Part shown: positions 50,614 through 63,009 of the stretch, in pieces
Numbering within the stretch: position 1 is the stretch's first letter
Layout of the letters: every line of letters starts with the position of its first letter
Source: Chionis minor
Taxonomy: Eukaryota; Chordata; Aves; Charadriiformes; Chionididae
NCBI GenBank assembly: GCA_013398295.1
Contig: VZSF01011179.1
Location: forward strand, 248,001-312,000
DNA length: 64,000 nucleotides
Direction: 5' to 3'
Notes under the pieces: generated by a model
Databases searched by the model: none
The model's input: only the letters and a program-made list of their open reading frames with translations
What the model was told of the DNA's origin: nothing
Translations under genes and position numbers: made by a program

Positions 50614-52419
50614 GGCTTGCAGTGCTTTAATAAATGTGCTGTCTGATCGACTGTTTGTTCTTGACTGGTGCAGTTGCATCACAGACCTGCTAATGGCATC
50701 ACAGTGGAAGTTTTGCCACAGTCATACTTTCCTGTTACGGCAGTCAGGAAGAAAAGACAGCTACTGTGAAGAAACCAGAAATGAAAAGCAAATCTGTTTG
50801 TGTGAAATGAGTTAACACAGGCAAAAATGACGTAAGAGAAGGATGCAGCACCTCAGCATGGTCCAAAGCTTTTCCAGAAATGGAAATTCCTTACAGGGAG
50901 CTCAGGGGAGGCACTCAGACAATTATTATCTCCCATTTGGTTTGAGACTGTGCAAGCAGCTAGGACTGAAGACACCAGTTTCAGTCAGTAAAGTCAGTTG
51001 CTTCACACTACAAGTAGATACTGCAGCGATAACAAGCAGTGCCTATGGCATTCGTGTTAAAAAAAAAAAAGCTTTGAAGACTAAAAGGAAATTTCCAAAA
51101 CTAGACTTCATGTCAATGAAAAACAAAAATACCGCAGGGTGCTCCGTCACTCCCTCAGCTTGGAATCTATCTTCTTTTTCCAGTGAGGAGGGCCGTAAAA
51201 CAGTGAAAAACCCAAAATGGGATGCCACAGGACAGAGCATTTCTGAATAGGTGCTAACAATCTGGAGATGAGCCCCAGTTAGATGTTTAGTAAACAGCTG
51301 CTGGAATAAAAATCATGTGTGACACAAACCAACCAGAATACACACATTGATCTTGCCATCTCAAGGGTATTCACAGTCTACTGCATTACACAGCTCCTTT
51401 ATCAGTTAGCAAAGATAGTAAAAGGAGGTGTGACTGCAGACTGGAAAGAGTTAATTGTGCAAATAAAGGCAAATAAGAAGTATTAAAAGAAGCAATAAAT
51501 TGGAGAACTGAAATGAATCTTGTAATTTTCAGATTAAAATAAATTAACATGGTCTGAAAATTAAAAACATCCCAGATTAAAACTCAGTCAGCCACACCAT
51601 TAGTACATTCCTCCCAGACCGAGTGGTCTGAGGAATTTATACATTTGGCATCGTATAAAGTGTGCTATTCCTGGCAGGACTTCGAAACAGGGGAAGTGAA
51701 AGGGCCAGCAAGACAGGCAGAGCAACAGGGCCAGCCTCAAAGGAGGTGGGGGAAGGAGTCGTAGGGCTGCCCTGCCAGATTTTAATCACAGGCTGGCCGT
51801 TGTCTTTCACCACTAAAACTAAGTAAAAGCATGTTATGCTTAAATGCAGTATTCACTTCTCCAAGTCAGCCCCCTTGCTGTTCACTTGCTCTTTTCTCCT
51901 ACATAAATAGCTAATCAGCCTCCAGTTATTTTTACCGTGTTCATTAAGGACCCCATGACACGATCCTCAGGAGTACAGGTGTTAATAAACTACCTGCACC
52001 ACACAGCCCTCTACTACATCTCCTGGCTGCAACTGCCGTTTCAGCCATCTGCTGTTGGGCTAACTGGGTCAACAGTTGGGTAAGATTTCTGAGCAGCCCT
52101 CTGGGCTGTTTGCTGGCTATAAGTATTTTACGTCCCAAACGCAAAGCATCAAAGAGGGTTAAGAAGACGTGCTCATCAGCCTGTCCTTTGGTTAACCTAC
52201 AGCTCTGACACATGTTGCAATTTGTAGGAAATCCACAGCAAGTTCAGTCATGTAATATTTCCGGGTGACAACATATAGACTTTTTTTTTTTTTCCACTTA
52301 ATGAAAAAGTAAAAAAGCCACGAGCAGGCAGAGATATCCCTTTCATGAGGTTTAACACAGAGCAATTCTGAACTACAAAATACTAAATCTTTTCCTTTTT
52401 CCATGCTAAGGCAACACTT

Positions 52420-52468
52420 CTGAAAAAAAACCAAACCAACAAACCAAAACACAAAAAACAATACAAAA
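52420..52468 (+). repeat. A/C-rich low-complexity tract
   Basis: AAAAAAAACCAAACCAACAA continuing as AACCAAAACACAAAAAACAA. Simple A/C-rich sequence; a T13 run lies nearby at 52281-52293. Confidence 0.8.
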
Positions 52469-55296
52469 TTCTTTTCCCACAAGGAAAAGCAGCTTTATGC
52501 ACAAGTTTATCTTCCACTGACTAAGCAGCTGGTTCTCCTCAGGGGGATGGAAAGACTTGGGAGGTGTCTGTCACACACATGAGCAAAAAGGTAGAGGGAA
52601 AAGAAAAACTGCAAGACACGTAAAAAAAATAAATATAGAAACTCCTAAACTACCAGGAGGGACTGGACAGAAGAACTCTTGCAAATGCCCATGTTTTCCC
52701 ACAGCAACAGCATCTGTGTAGGAAACACAAAGCACTTCTTGGTTGGGCTTGATTTTATTTGATGTTCTGAGTGTTCGTTGCAAGCACACTGCTTCTTCCA
52801 ATTTTAAGGAAGAACTCCCACATCTTAGAAAACAAGGCAACTCACACCAAGCATACAAAAGCAGTCCCTTACTGAATTCCTGAGTGAAAGGAAAAGAAAG
52901 ACTATGAAGTTACTGGCATCTGTTCAAACAAGCTACATGGTGGGGGATATTAAATGTACCAACTCCATCACACAACTCCAATAATGCAGTTCATTGCCAT
53001 AGATCAGTCTCCATCAAGCCAAGTGCTTAAGTCAGCCTTCATGAGTTACCGTTAAATGTTGATCTGTGCCTCTACAATAGAAGGTCTTTATATACGTGCC
53101 ACTCATTAAGGACTGGAGAAGTGACATTTTGACTGCATAGCAATCATTCACTCCAGCAAAAGACAGAGAAATGCTGTATTGCGCTTGGGAACAGGTTTGT
53201 TCTGCTTCTCTACAACTAACCAAAGTGTTGCCCAAGATAACGTGGGCCGAAAGACTATTTCTTACTGAAATGCCTAACATGTTTACTGTTATGCCTAAGG
53301 TGCTTTCAGTCTATTCTAAAACATGTTCAAGAGAGCTGAGCCACCCCTTAGCAGTGGCTTATGGCAGTCTTGGGTGCCGGGAGGGAGGGAGAAGAGCTGT
53401 GGGTTATGAACTGAATGGAAATTCAGCTGCAGAAGTGTGCTTATCAGAAGATATTTTGGAACCAGTTCTCCAGCTGCTCCTGACATAAACCAAAAAAATG
53501 AATATAGGCAAACAAAACAAAATACCTGCCTGAGAAGACAAAAAAGGGAACTGGCACCACTGCAGCAAGAAACTGTTCTCCGGTTTTCTTCCGCATCCCA
53601 GCCATGTTAGCTTTGCAGACCCTTTGGCATACCTGGCATCATGTCCCACCTCACTCCCTCAGTTCCCTGAAGATCACAAGAACAAGCTTGATTTGCAGAA
53701 GTTAGAACAGGTATAGAAACAAAAGATCATTTAGGTTTAGAGGGAATCTATGCACTTTTCCTAAAGGCAAGGAAAGGCAAATGCAACATGATGAATCAGA
53801 GGTGCAACGTTGATGTAAAAGCAAAGCCACTAAAAAGAAAGGAAGGGAATGATAACAACCAAAGAAAGAATTTCTCCAAACTTCACACATCTAATGTTGC
53901 CCGCTTCCTTTGTGCTCCCTTAATTGAATTTTTGTCCATCTGAATAAGCATGTGTAATGGGAACTCAGCTCATGACTTTGCTCCCATTACCATATCTTGC
54001 ATTTAATTGAAATGTGTAATCCATGGAAGTCCAGACGTTAATCCATTTGGGTGGAGTGACTATTATTACAAGCTTTGTATTCTTCCTAAAGCTCCAGCTG
54101 CTGGAACCGTAAGACTCCGTGAGAATTCAAGGGTCTCAGTTGCAGGATTTTTGTTTTGTTTATTTAAAAAGATCTCTCAAGTTCTCATGCTCATGGAGAA
54201 TAATAAAAAAAAATTTAAAAATTGAAAAGCTTGAAAACATGACTTGCATGTTCCTTTAAGGCTCAAAAACCAGAAGAGGAAAAAAAATACTTTCGATTTT
54301 CAAAAAAGGCTCATAATTCTAAGCTAGTTTCTTAACTGCTAACTCCTTGGTGGTTTTTATTCTGCAATATTTTCTATCCAACAGCATTTTTTGCAGAATC
54401 AAACTATTCCTGATCAAAGTGATAGGTTATAGGGCCTATTCTGTCTGTAGCTGGTCCTCCATTTGATGAGTCCAAAGTAATTTCTCTTCCAAGGATATAA
54501 GGAGATGTAAACTATTTTATGGGTCACTTTAGACCACGTTGCAGGAGATGAGGAGGAGACAAGGGACACGTGGATCTGCCATCCCAAGAATTTTTAGATG
54601 AAATAGAAAAAAGTTAAAACATTTACGTAGCCTCAGAACAAAGGAACCAGGCCACAGTTCATCTTCAGGTTTGTATCTATCACCTAATCAACACCAAAAA
54701 TAAAGGAATGCCTGGGCGGGCACAGAATTAAGCTACTTCCATCCCTATGGGCATCTCTATGGGAATTCACTAGAATGCCTTATCTGCAATACCAACACCA
54801 TTAATTTCAAGAAAAAACCCACAACACATTGCCTTGAAAAGCGCTTCATTATTTTTTAATGGTGATTTCAAATTATTTTCTGATTACGCTTTAAGTCTCA
54901 TCACCTGGTTCACAGGGTTTATTTGGTTTTGAAAATGCCCTTTAGAACTCAAATAGCAGCTTAATGATGCAAAGTGTTTCACGTGGTAGTGCTAGACGAC
55001 AATACAAGCACCACACCAAGCAGCATGTTGGCAAGACAGCCAGCTGTATCCCCTTCACCAGAAGAGTAAAATTAGTTGTCTGAACTCATTTTCTTCCTCA
55101 TCGTTATGAAAGAAGTTGAGATATACTTTTGTCCAGCTCTAACATGTTCATGTTTTCATTAAGAAAAAGAAAACAACATTTTTTTTTTTTTTCTAAACAG
55201 TTTCCAGCTTCAGGAGTCTCAAGTTGCAGAACTGAAGCCCAATAAGCAACACAGGATGATCGGTAATAAAGATGAGAGACAGGACAAAATGCAAGC

Positions 55297-55332
55297 AAGA
55301 GAGTGTGTGCGTGTGTGTATGTATTATTATAT
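55297..55332 (+). repeat. GT microsatellite, interrupted
   Basis: GAGAGTGTGTGCGTGTGTGT followed by ATGTATTATTATATT. Short imperfect repeat. Confidence 0.85.
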
Positions 55333-56268
55333 TAAGCTATGCATAAGCACTGCTTGGCCAAATTAATTTTTCAGTTAAACTCCCATTACTGAAACACAGA
55401 TTACACGCAGTTAATTAAAATATACCTTCTAATGATGCTCACTGAGTAAAGCGTCCTACAGCTATACAACAGTAATGGAAACATTTACCAAAATTTACTC
55501 AGACCACTGTGTTAGCTAATTAGGTTAACGATTAGAGAAGAGAGCAGAGGGGTGCATTGCCATCTCACATTACGCTGTAATCTCAGGAAGTCTGACTGGC
55601 TGAAGTGGATCTATTCAGTTCACAGGGCTGCTTCAAAAAAAGATCCAGCCATTCTCAGATGTGCTGCTAGGTTTCCTCTCCCTTCCCCGTGGCATCAAAT
55701 GCTACTGACCACAGCTGGAAAAGCGATACAGAATGGGATAGAGCCCTGGCTTCTAACAGTACAAACCCTTTTATGAGAAGTCATTAAAAAATATCTTCTC
55801 CATTTCACCTGCAAGAACACTTAATGACTCCCCCGAAAAATCTACTGTCAACGTAGATCTTAGCCTGAATGCTAAAACCAGTGATTAAGCCCAGCCTTTT
55901 CTACACAGATTGCAATACCACAGCATAATGCAAGAACCAGTACAGAATAAAAAACACCTACTCTTGAGGCATCCTCAATTTTTTATTATTTTTTTTAACA
56001 TGTCTAAGGAATTAATGATCAATTGCTTTATTTTCAGGGCAGTGACTTCTCAGACCACAGGAAGGAAGGAAGGAATTGTTTCATTTGGCATTCTCTTGCA
56101 TCAGAACATTTACCAAACAGCTCTTACAGTAGAGCTTGTCATGGTGATTCATTTTATTGCATCCAAGCCCCTCATACTGCTCCAGTAGGTATTCCAGCTA
56201 CAAATGAGTCATGAAACCCCTTAATGTGGTGGTGTGTAGGGAAGGCTAAATTCTCCACCAAGAGTTTC

Positions 56269-56306
56269 GGGGGGGGGGGGGGGGGGGAGGNGGGGGGGGG
56301 GGGGGG
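56269..56306 (+). repeat. Poly(G) tract with an undetermined base
   Basis: Nineteen G, A, two G, one N (56291), then fifteen G. The N sits inside the tract, showing that base calling or assembly was uncertain; the true length is probably not reliable. Confidence 0.95.
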
Positions 56307-58110
56307 AAGTATGCCACCATTACTTGAGGGGGAGGGGAGTGCGCAGCAGGGTTGGGTACAGGAGGACACACGACAACAATGCTGAAAAAAGAAAAATAAG
56401 TAAATAAATTCCTAGCTGTGTTGAGCACAGCTGTCCTACAGCATTTATAAAGTCTCTAGTTATATACTTAGGACTGTTTCCCCAAGGAAAGAAATGCACT
56501 GTATTGCACAATATGGCAATATGCACACATAGGGAACATGCATTGACTTACTGGTGAGCAAAAAAAAAAACAACCAACAAAACTACAGCAATTCTAAGCA
56601 AACAACCAATCTGACACTGTCAGAGGGTTTGCATGGAGATAATTACATTGGAGTCAGGATTCTTATAATGTCAACATTCAACTTACCGTGTCAGACATTT
56701 ACCTATGCACAACAAATTTTACCTCTTTGAAGCAGCTATGTGGATTAGAGAACAGACTATTACAAACTGCAGACACTGAGTAAATCATTGCCCTCGCTCA
56801 ATTCTAAAACAGAGAACAAGCTGTTCCGCTTTGCTCTGGACTTCTCATCCATGTTCAGCATGTACATTGACTTTATGTATGTGTAATCTGTTGAACTATC
56901 CATTCCTGCACAGAGATGTGAAGACAAGAATAACAATTATGTTGGCATTAAAAGATGCCCAACAAAGCAAATACGGAGGAAATGGATGAGATACAGCATA
57001 CTGATGAAGCAGAACCATAACACGGCCATAGGGTTGTTCAGTGTAAATCACGTTAAGTCAGAAAGAAAAATTGCCCATTGAACTCGGAGCAATCCATAGG
57101 TAGTGTAGCACTCTGTTTTCTCAGGGCAACAATAAACAAAACCAGCAGCAAACTAAGTGGGAAGTCATCTCCTGCATCAAGCATTACAGCATGAGATACT
57201 GGCACCCATTTTCCACCTCTGAAGATGGGCATATACAAACACGTAGCTAAAGGCACAATCTTTTAAGACCCAGGACTACATCTTCTCAACTTGATGCAAT
57301 GCAGCAGAGAGCTAGTTCAAATATCTAAAACAATATAGCTGAAGTGTGAGCCAGGGTTCATTTGTTCAGTCAGAGAAAAGTCATATTGCTTCTGGTAAGG
57401 AAACCAGCTTAGATTTACACATGTCTCAGTGTGTACATATACTTCTTTGGCACCATACAAGTACCATAAACAACTATCTTCCTCCTGTGTTTAGTTCCCT
57501 CAGATTTATTCACACGAGTCTTTCTGCCTAACGTTTACAGCCGATCCCAGTGTGACAACTTCATTCTGAAAACGAAAAACCCCTGCTTTCCAGTTCAAGA
57601 AAGCAAACCATTAGTCAGAGCAGTCTCCTGGCGGTAAGAAACCACTGATTGAGTTTTTACTCCACCCAATTCAAAGGTCAGAGAGTAGTTTTCCATCCTA
57701 CGTTACTCTGTACCACACAGACCAGGAAGCTGAACCAAGTCTTCCACATCTCAAGCCAGTCCCTTAACTGCCTACTACACATCTACACACTCACGTGCAC
57801 ACATTTTCTCTCTGAATTTCTTCAGAACTCTCTCTTCCAAACATATTCCCCCCAAAAAACATTATCAAAACTGATGAGTCTTGCAAAAGACTCTGGCTCC
57901 AAAAAGAAAAAAAAGCACAAACATTTCAACAAAATTTCAAATCCAAGTTTTCTGAGTAACGCTAGTATTGTCAGCAATTGCCAAGATAACAAAACCAAAG
58001 TGCACTGGCAGCGTAAAACTAATAATACAAGACCATGAGCTAATTAGGATGGGAAACAGACTTCTGTTGTATTAAGTTTGTATTGCTCAATGTTTGTGAG
58101 GTTTCAGGTG

Positions 58111-58169
58111 GTGTTAGATAGATCTATATCTTCTAGATAGATCTAGATAGTGTTAGATAGATCTATATA
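58111..58169 (+). repeat. 39-bp tandem, 1.5 copies
   Basis: GTGTTAGATAGATCTATAT occurs at 58111-58129 and 58150-58168. Between them lies CTTCTAGATAGATCTAGATA, itself containing TCTAGAT-ag-ATCTAGA. The whole block is built from AGAT/ATCT words and contains ATAGATCTAT palindromes. Confidence 0.88.
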
Positions 58170-59077
58170 GTCTTCACTTTTACACTGGAATGTGTCTAGA
58201 GTAAATGCTATGCATGCAATAAAGTTGTTCTCATATTTTGAGGAGCACAAAGGTGAGTTAATCAAAATTAGACATAAAATAAATTTTGAAACAGCCTATT
58301 TTTTAAACTGTCAGGAAAAAAAGCACTCTGTTTAGAAAGTGATTTTAATCCCATTGACTGTGGTGAGGGAAAAAGCAAAGAGAAAGGAAAAAAAAAAAAA
58401 AGAATCAGAAGCCACATTCCTACTCCTTTGCTTTCTTGAATGAATCCATTATGAGGCTGAAAGGGAGATTTAATTAAATCAGTTCCACTTACCAACCAAA
58501 CCTTACCTGTTTCTTTGCCAGAGACACCATTCCTTCTTTTTCCCAAAGGGGTGTTGGGAGGAGGGAGAGAAGAAGAGCAAAACTGGATTTTAAGAGCAGG
58601 AAAGCAGAGGGTGCTTTTACTTTCTGTTACTCAATGGAAAAAACAGTGGAAAAAAACCACAAATGGCAGTATCAAGGCATTCATTAGTGCCAAGGCACCG
58701 CTGCTACAACTCTTCTCATGAGGATGCAGGATACCACATGCAGAACTCTTGGATACTAAAAATAAATAAATATTCTAAAAGGGCTTTTGCTGAATTGTAC
58801 TTTCACAGCAAAAGCTGGACCAGGTCCAAGAAGAACCATGAAACTGAGGCTTTCTGTATATTGCAGCCATTAAAATATGCAGTAAGTTAAATGACTGCAA
58901 GGAAACCCTGTACTGTAGTAGCCCCTGCTAAACCTCATAACCATCTCTTTCTCCTCAACTGTTGTATGAGGGGAGAAAAATTATGACCCACTGAAAACTA
59001 AGAATCAACTTCTTTAAACAGATGAGTCAGCAGACGTAAACTTCAGCAAAGCTGATTCCCCAAGCTGCTGACATCAC

Positions 59078-59100
59078 CACACACACACAGACACAGAGAC
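59078..59100 (+). repeat. Short CA/GA-rich repeat
   Basis: ACCACACACACACAGACACA and a following GAGACC. Minor simple repeat. Confidence 0.8.
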
Positions 59101-59275
59101 CACCTAGGAATCACTGCAAGCAGGCTGCCCTCCTCAAACACGGGGAATAAAGCGGAACGATCCCGGTGATGGCAGGCATTTCACTGTGCCTAACCAGGGC
59201 AACGCAGCCTCAAATATTCTGAGTACTATGGATTTCGCTCCGCAAAAGTTGTGACATCCCATCAAGCTCACACCC

Positions 59276-59516
59276 CTAGTCGCTCTTGATGACCCGCTTG
59301 GCCTTGCTCCTGCAGCCTGAGCAGACAAGATGGGTCCTCGTGCTGGCTGGGGCTCTGCAGCCACTGAGAGCGAAGGGGAACCTGCTTCTGCAGCAGCACA
59401 GGCCACCCCAGACCTGCAGGTCCCCCACTGCTGCTAGGGGGCCATGCCATTGGCAACAGCCTTCACCCATCACTTGGAGGTGTCTCCTGGCTGAGCAGCT
59501 GAGGAACCTTCAACGT
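59276..59516. other. GC-rich segment next to LTR, origin unknown
   Basis: About 240 bp that is clearly richer in G and C than the surroundings, ending where the LTR begins. On the minus strand it is open for 65 codons with a Cys-rich pattern (WGGLCCCRSRF and, later, LVCSGCRSKAK). It could be a remnant of a mobile-element ORF, since a GC-rich, Cys-bearing frame is unusual here, or simply a small CpG-containing patch. I cannot name a family. Confidence 0.3.
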
Positions 59517-59756
59517 TGTCCTGGTTTGAGTGATACAGGACTAATTTCTTTTCTAATGCTTGGGAAAACTGTATTTTAGAAAACTCTAGTGTCTGAATTT
59601 GTGAAAATACTTACTTTATAGCCAGCTACGGTGTGTGGGTTCCAAGGTCTTAGTGTTTTTGAGCATACCAGGTGCCGGGGTGAGGAGGAACAAGACCCCA
59701 GCACTTGACCCAAGCTGGCCAACAGGATTATTTCATACCATGAATGTCACATTCAA

Positions 59757-59765
59757 TATATAAAT
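59757..59765 (+). promoter_or_regulatory. LTR TATA box
   Basis: TATATAAAT lies in the middle of the LTR where the U3/R boundary is expected. It would have driven viral transcription rightward. Activity today is unknown. Confidence 0.5.
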
Positions 59766-60026
59766 TAGAAAGTTTGCTACAAAGCTCTCTCTCCCTTGAT
59801 GGCTGCGATCCAGCAAACTTCTCGCCCTGGTGCTGGACCCCTGAGGCCTTCCCTTCCTCCCAAAGCCGTAGTGCTCCCAGTGTCCGACATTTACTATCCA
59901 CTGCTGGGAGTGCACAGCTTCTTACTGATATAGTTGGCTGAGTATAGTCCTTGTATAGTTTATATTGGTATTAGGATTAATATTGGTTTTTTAGTGTTAG
60001 TACAGTTAATTATCTAGTCTTATCCT

Positions 60027-60032
60027 ATTAAA
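60027..60032 (+). terminator. LTR polyadenylation signal (ATTAAA)
   Basis: ATTAAA occurs about 265 bp after the TATA box, just before the TTTCAACCCCTGGGTTT block that follows R in related bird LTRs. It could still end transcripts that cross the locus in the plus direction. Confidence 0.45.
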
Positions 60033-60379
60033 TTTGTTTATATTTCAACCCCTGGGTTTCCTTGTTTTCTTCCCGATTCCCCTTCCTGGGTAGGGAGGGT
60101 CATCGGGTGAGAGAATAACTGTCTAAACAACAATAAATTGTTGTGGGCTTCTCAAGCCGTAACAGCCATCAAATTGTATCGCCCTCACTTTGGATTTCTG
60201 CACAGAACTAAAAGAGCGCTCTTGTCAACCGGCTGGATTAGGAAAAGGAGAAAAACCACAAGGCTTTCAATATGCTCGCTGCAGATAATGCTGAAGACGC
60301 GCAACTGCATCGTTCCCCACACTGCAAAACAGAAATGCCGTTATTAAAATAACCTGCTGATAAAACACGTATATGGTGT

Positions 60380-60635
60380 AAGTTGGGCTTGACCGGAGCC
60401 GTGAGGCCAGGTGCCTCGCCGCCCCATGCCAGAGCCCCGGAGCAGTGCCGGTCCTCCACACAGCCCCCCGCAACCGGGGCTCTGCCTGAAGCTTCACGTC
60501 AGCAGGAGGAGAGGGAGACCCAAGGTCACCCGTGCCCTCAGCCTCTGAGGGCTGTCCCAGCTTCCCAAAGCTCAACAGTTGCCCAGTTCGGTCATAAATC
60601 ACCCTGCCGCCGTCTCTGCCCTGACATTACAATGT
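60380..60635. other. GC-rich, CpG-bearing patch
   Basis: About 255 bp with roughly a dozen CpGs (for example GCCTCGCCGCCCC, CCCCCCGCAACCGGGG, GCCGCCGTC). I estimate CpG near half of expectation, high for this window. It could be a small CpG island or an old GC-rich repeat. No promoter motif or exon was identified. Confidence 0.4.
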
Positions 60636-61379
60636 AGGTTCACATTCACGATTGGACACATACCATGCCACAGCAGGATGCCAATTCTCACGAACAAAAG
60701 ATCCAGCTAGTTAAACAGAAAAATAAGCCTCAGCTGCTAATAGGAGAGAAGTGAATTTTCAGTCTCAATAGCTGCAACATTTCTTGGAATTTTTGTTAAT
60801 TTAAGGTTGGAATAATTCAGACCTGTTATGCCAAGCACAGTAAGTTGAATCCACAGCCACATTTGAAATAAGCATCTGGCTTACTAATAAAAAACTCTGC
60901 ATTCCACACTCTACCTAAACGTCAGTATAGAGGGAAGTCTCACCATGGCAATGCCTACAGGCTTAACAAATTCCTTTGACGGTAAAAACTTAATACCACC
61001 TTATAGGCACAGAAAACAACATTTATAATATGGACAATACGGATAAACAGAAAAGTTCTCAGCAAACTGTTCTTTACTTTTTGTTCTATTTCTTTAAACA
61101 AAGAGAAGAATCAGATGAAGGAGCTGCTCACTATCTGTTTCGCAGATTAAGGTGACACTGACAAATGAACAGTCAATTTGCCAAAAATTCAAAGAATTAA
61201 CTTTGTAAAAGGAAACAGAGATACTGAACATATTACAGCTTGCCTCTCACTTTATAATGCAAAGCACAGTGCACATGATAATCGGAAAGCCAAGCTGACT
61301 TGAAAACAGATCAATCTGCATTTTACCTTAAGTGGTAAACAGGAGAAAGGGGGTTTTGTTTTGGGTTTTTTTTTCCCAA

Positions 61380-61640
61380 ATATAATTTAAAGGAGAAAAA
61401 GCAATTTTTCCCACCTGCCATCAAACTGACTATCTGCCTTTTGATATTTGTGCCTTTCACAGCAAATACACTATTAATTACTCTCCTAATAAGCATTCAG
61501 TGTTTCCACAGTAATTGTGAAGCCAGTTTATATTAGAAGCGCCCATGCGACACATGAGTTACCTGCCTGAGATAAAAGCTCATTCTTAATCAAAGAGAGC
61601 ACAAAGAGTTACACAGAGTTTGACTGTGTAACTACATAGG
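61380..61640. promoter_or_regulatory. Possible conserved-element-like segment
   Basis: Unique DNA with compact motifs: ACTATTAATTACTCTCCTAA (homeodomain-like core), TAATCAAAGAGAG (TCF/LEF-like CAAAG) and ATGAGTTACC. The texture is like vertebrate conserved noncoding DNA, but no comparison was possible. Confidence 0.15.
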
Positions 61641-63009
61641 CCAAAGGAATTGTCAGAAGATTCAGCATAGATGATTATACATTCTTAACACAGGTTTAAA
61701 ATAATTTCAAGCCCCATGATGTTTTAGGTTAGGACACTGATCTTCATGGTTATACAGGAATCTGCAAACGGAGTAAAAACGAACAAGAAGATGGCAGTAT
61801 TCAGCTATTCCGGCAGGGCTGTGTCAAAAGACCTAGGCTGTATTTACCCCCAAATCACATTAACTGATGTCGTTGGTCCTTTTAGCTTTTCAAATAAATA
61901 TGTATGAGCTTTCACAACATTTCCAGTAAACCGAGGTGGTGAAAATTAAGAACATCAGTTTCAATTTTTACTAATATATAAAACTTTAATCCCCTCTTCC
62001 CAATGCACTTTTGCGTACTGCCCTGCCAGGGGATGAAAAAGGGTAAGGATATACAAAGTTACCTAACATGACTTCAAACAGAGAGCCTCTGTTCGGATCA
62101 TAAAAACCAGGGAGTGTTTTTAAAGTCAGGACAGCTGATGGGAGGAACAGCAAGAGTCACGCTGAATGTCGGTGTCACTTCTGAGCTGTCACTCGGCGTA
62201 CCATGGAGATAAACATTGCACATGTGAAATAATTGTCAGCTACTTCAGGCTGCCAAACATCTCAATGGAACATTGTCATTTCAGCAGCAGACAAGCAAAA
62301 TAACTGTGTTTATGCAAGTCCACATTCATCCAAAACACACCTTATGAAATCCCAGGCTCTCAAGAGGGGGTGGAGGGAGGACAGATAGCAAGCACCCTTC
62401 ATTTGTCCTTTCCACATGCTGAAAGTTCATGACAAAGCCCTTAATGCCACCTTTTGCGCCCATTTGTGCAGCATACCTGCCTAACACTGCTAAAGTAATA
62501 GAAAACCCTAAACCACAGTAGCGCAACATGGCTGTGTCTTAAAAACCTTGTTATTTCAGCTGGCAAAGACAAAATGAAACTAGAAAAGAAACACACTGGC
62601 TCACACAGAGCCTCAGCTCTGCAGGCAGGGTAGGCTGGGTCCACGTTTCGGTTATGGGATGGAGAAGATTCAAAGCCTGCCATGGAAACAGAGCTGGTGC
62701 CAGCGTGGCAGTACTCTTAGTTCGTAATCCGGACATCTTGGACACTTCAGTGGGTCTCCATCCACTCCGGGGATGCCGATCAGTTTTATCCCCCAGGGCA
62801 ACAGCACAGCTTGAAGGTGACACAGGGCCCCCTGCTATCCCTGCTGAGGACCATGACCGGCCCCTTCAGGACACCTCACGATGGGGAGGAGCATCTGTGC
62901 AGAGGCTCTGTTAACTCCACTCAGTTAGAGAAGTAGGGAAGTGAGCTCTGGGGATCCATCAGGTTCGTGAGGAACGGGTGTCCTGTGACTGTGCGATGCT
63001 CCCCACAAG

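Larger units (their letters stand above)
44666..59275. other. Unique noncoding interval
   Basis: No gene recognised. It holds a long hairpin at 45482-45555, a CA microsatellite at 49.85 kb, a possible exon and a GC-rich hairpin near 50.4-50.6 kb, A/C-rich low complexity at 52420-52468 and 48587-48610, GT repeats at 55.3 kb, a poly(G) run with one N at 56.3 kb and a GATA/AGATCT-like tandem at 58.1 kb. Open frames are short and motif-free. Confidence 0.65.
59517..60132 (+). mobile_element. Solo LTR of an avian endogenous retrovirus
   Basis: The segment opens TGTCCTGGTTTGAGTGATAC and continues with the order known for common bird ERV LTRs: CTTGACCCAAGCTGGCCAAC, ATTTCATACCATGAATGTCA, the TATA box region TATATAAAT (59757-59765), ATTAAA (60027-60032) in TCCTATTAAATTTGTTTATA, then TTTCAACCCCTGGGTTTCCT, CTTCCCGATTCCCC and an end like GTCTAAACAACA. 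No gag, pol or env sequence flanks it, so it is a solo LTR left by recombination. The right end is set by similarity of the terminal bases; I see no clear target-site duplication. The family is probably ERVL- or ERVK-like; subgroup not determined. Confidence 0.85.
60133..63009. other. Noncoding interval
   Basis: No gene recognised. It starts with a GC-rich, CpG-bearing patch (60380-60635) and includes a segment near 61.4-61.65 kb with conserved-element texture. The part at 62640-62920 is again GC-richer and open on both strands, without motifs; it may include diverged upstream CR1 sequence. Confidence 0.6.

Noticed and set aside
58850..58862. GAAACTGAGGC, as in a reversed MIR core
   Set aside because: The flanking bases do not continue the match.
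59511..60140. Target-site duplication around the solo LTR
   Set aside because: Bases before the LTR (CAACGT) do not recur after any plausible right end.
60267..60637. Overlapping open frames on both strands
   Set aside because: GC-rich patch with few stops; no domain, no splice-site pair and no consistent frame.
62640..63009. GC-richer DNA just before the CR1 3' end as more CR1
   Set aside because: No stretch matches CR1 well enough by eye; only the part from about 63010 is supported.
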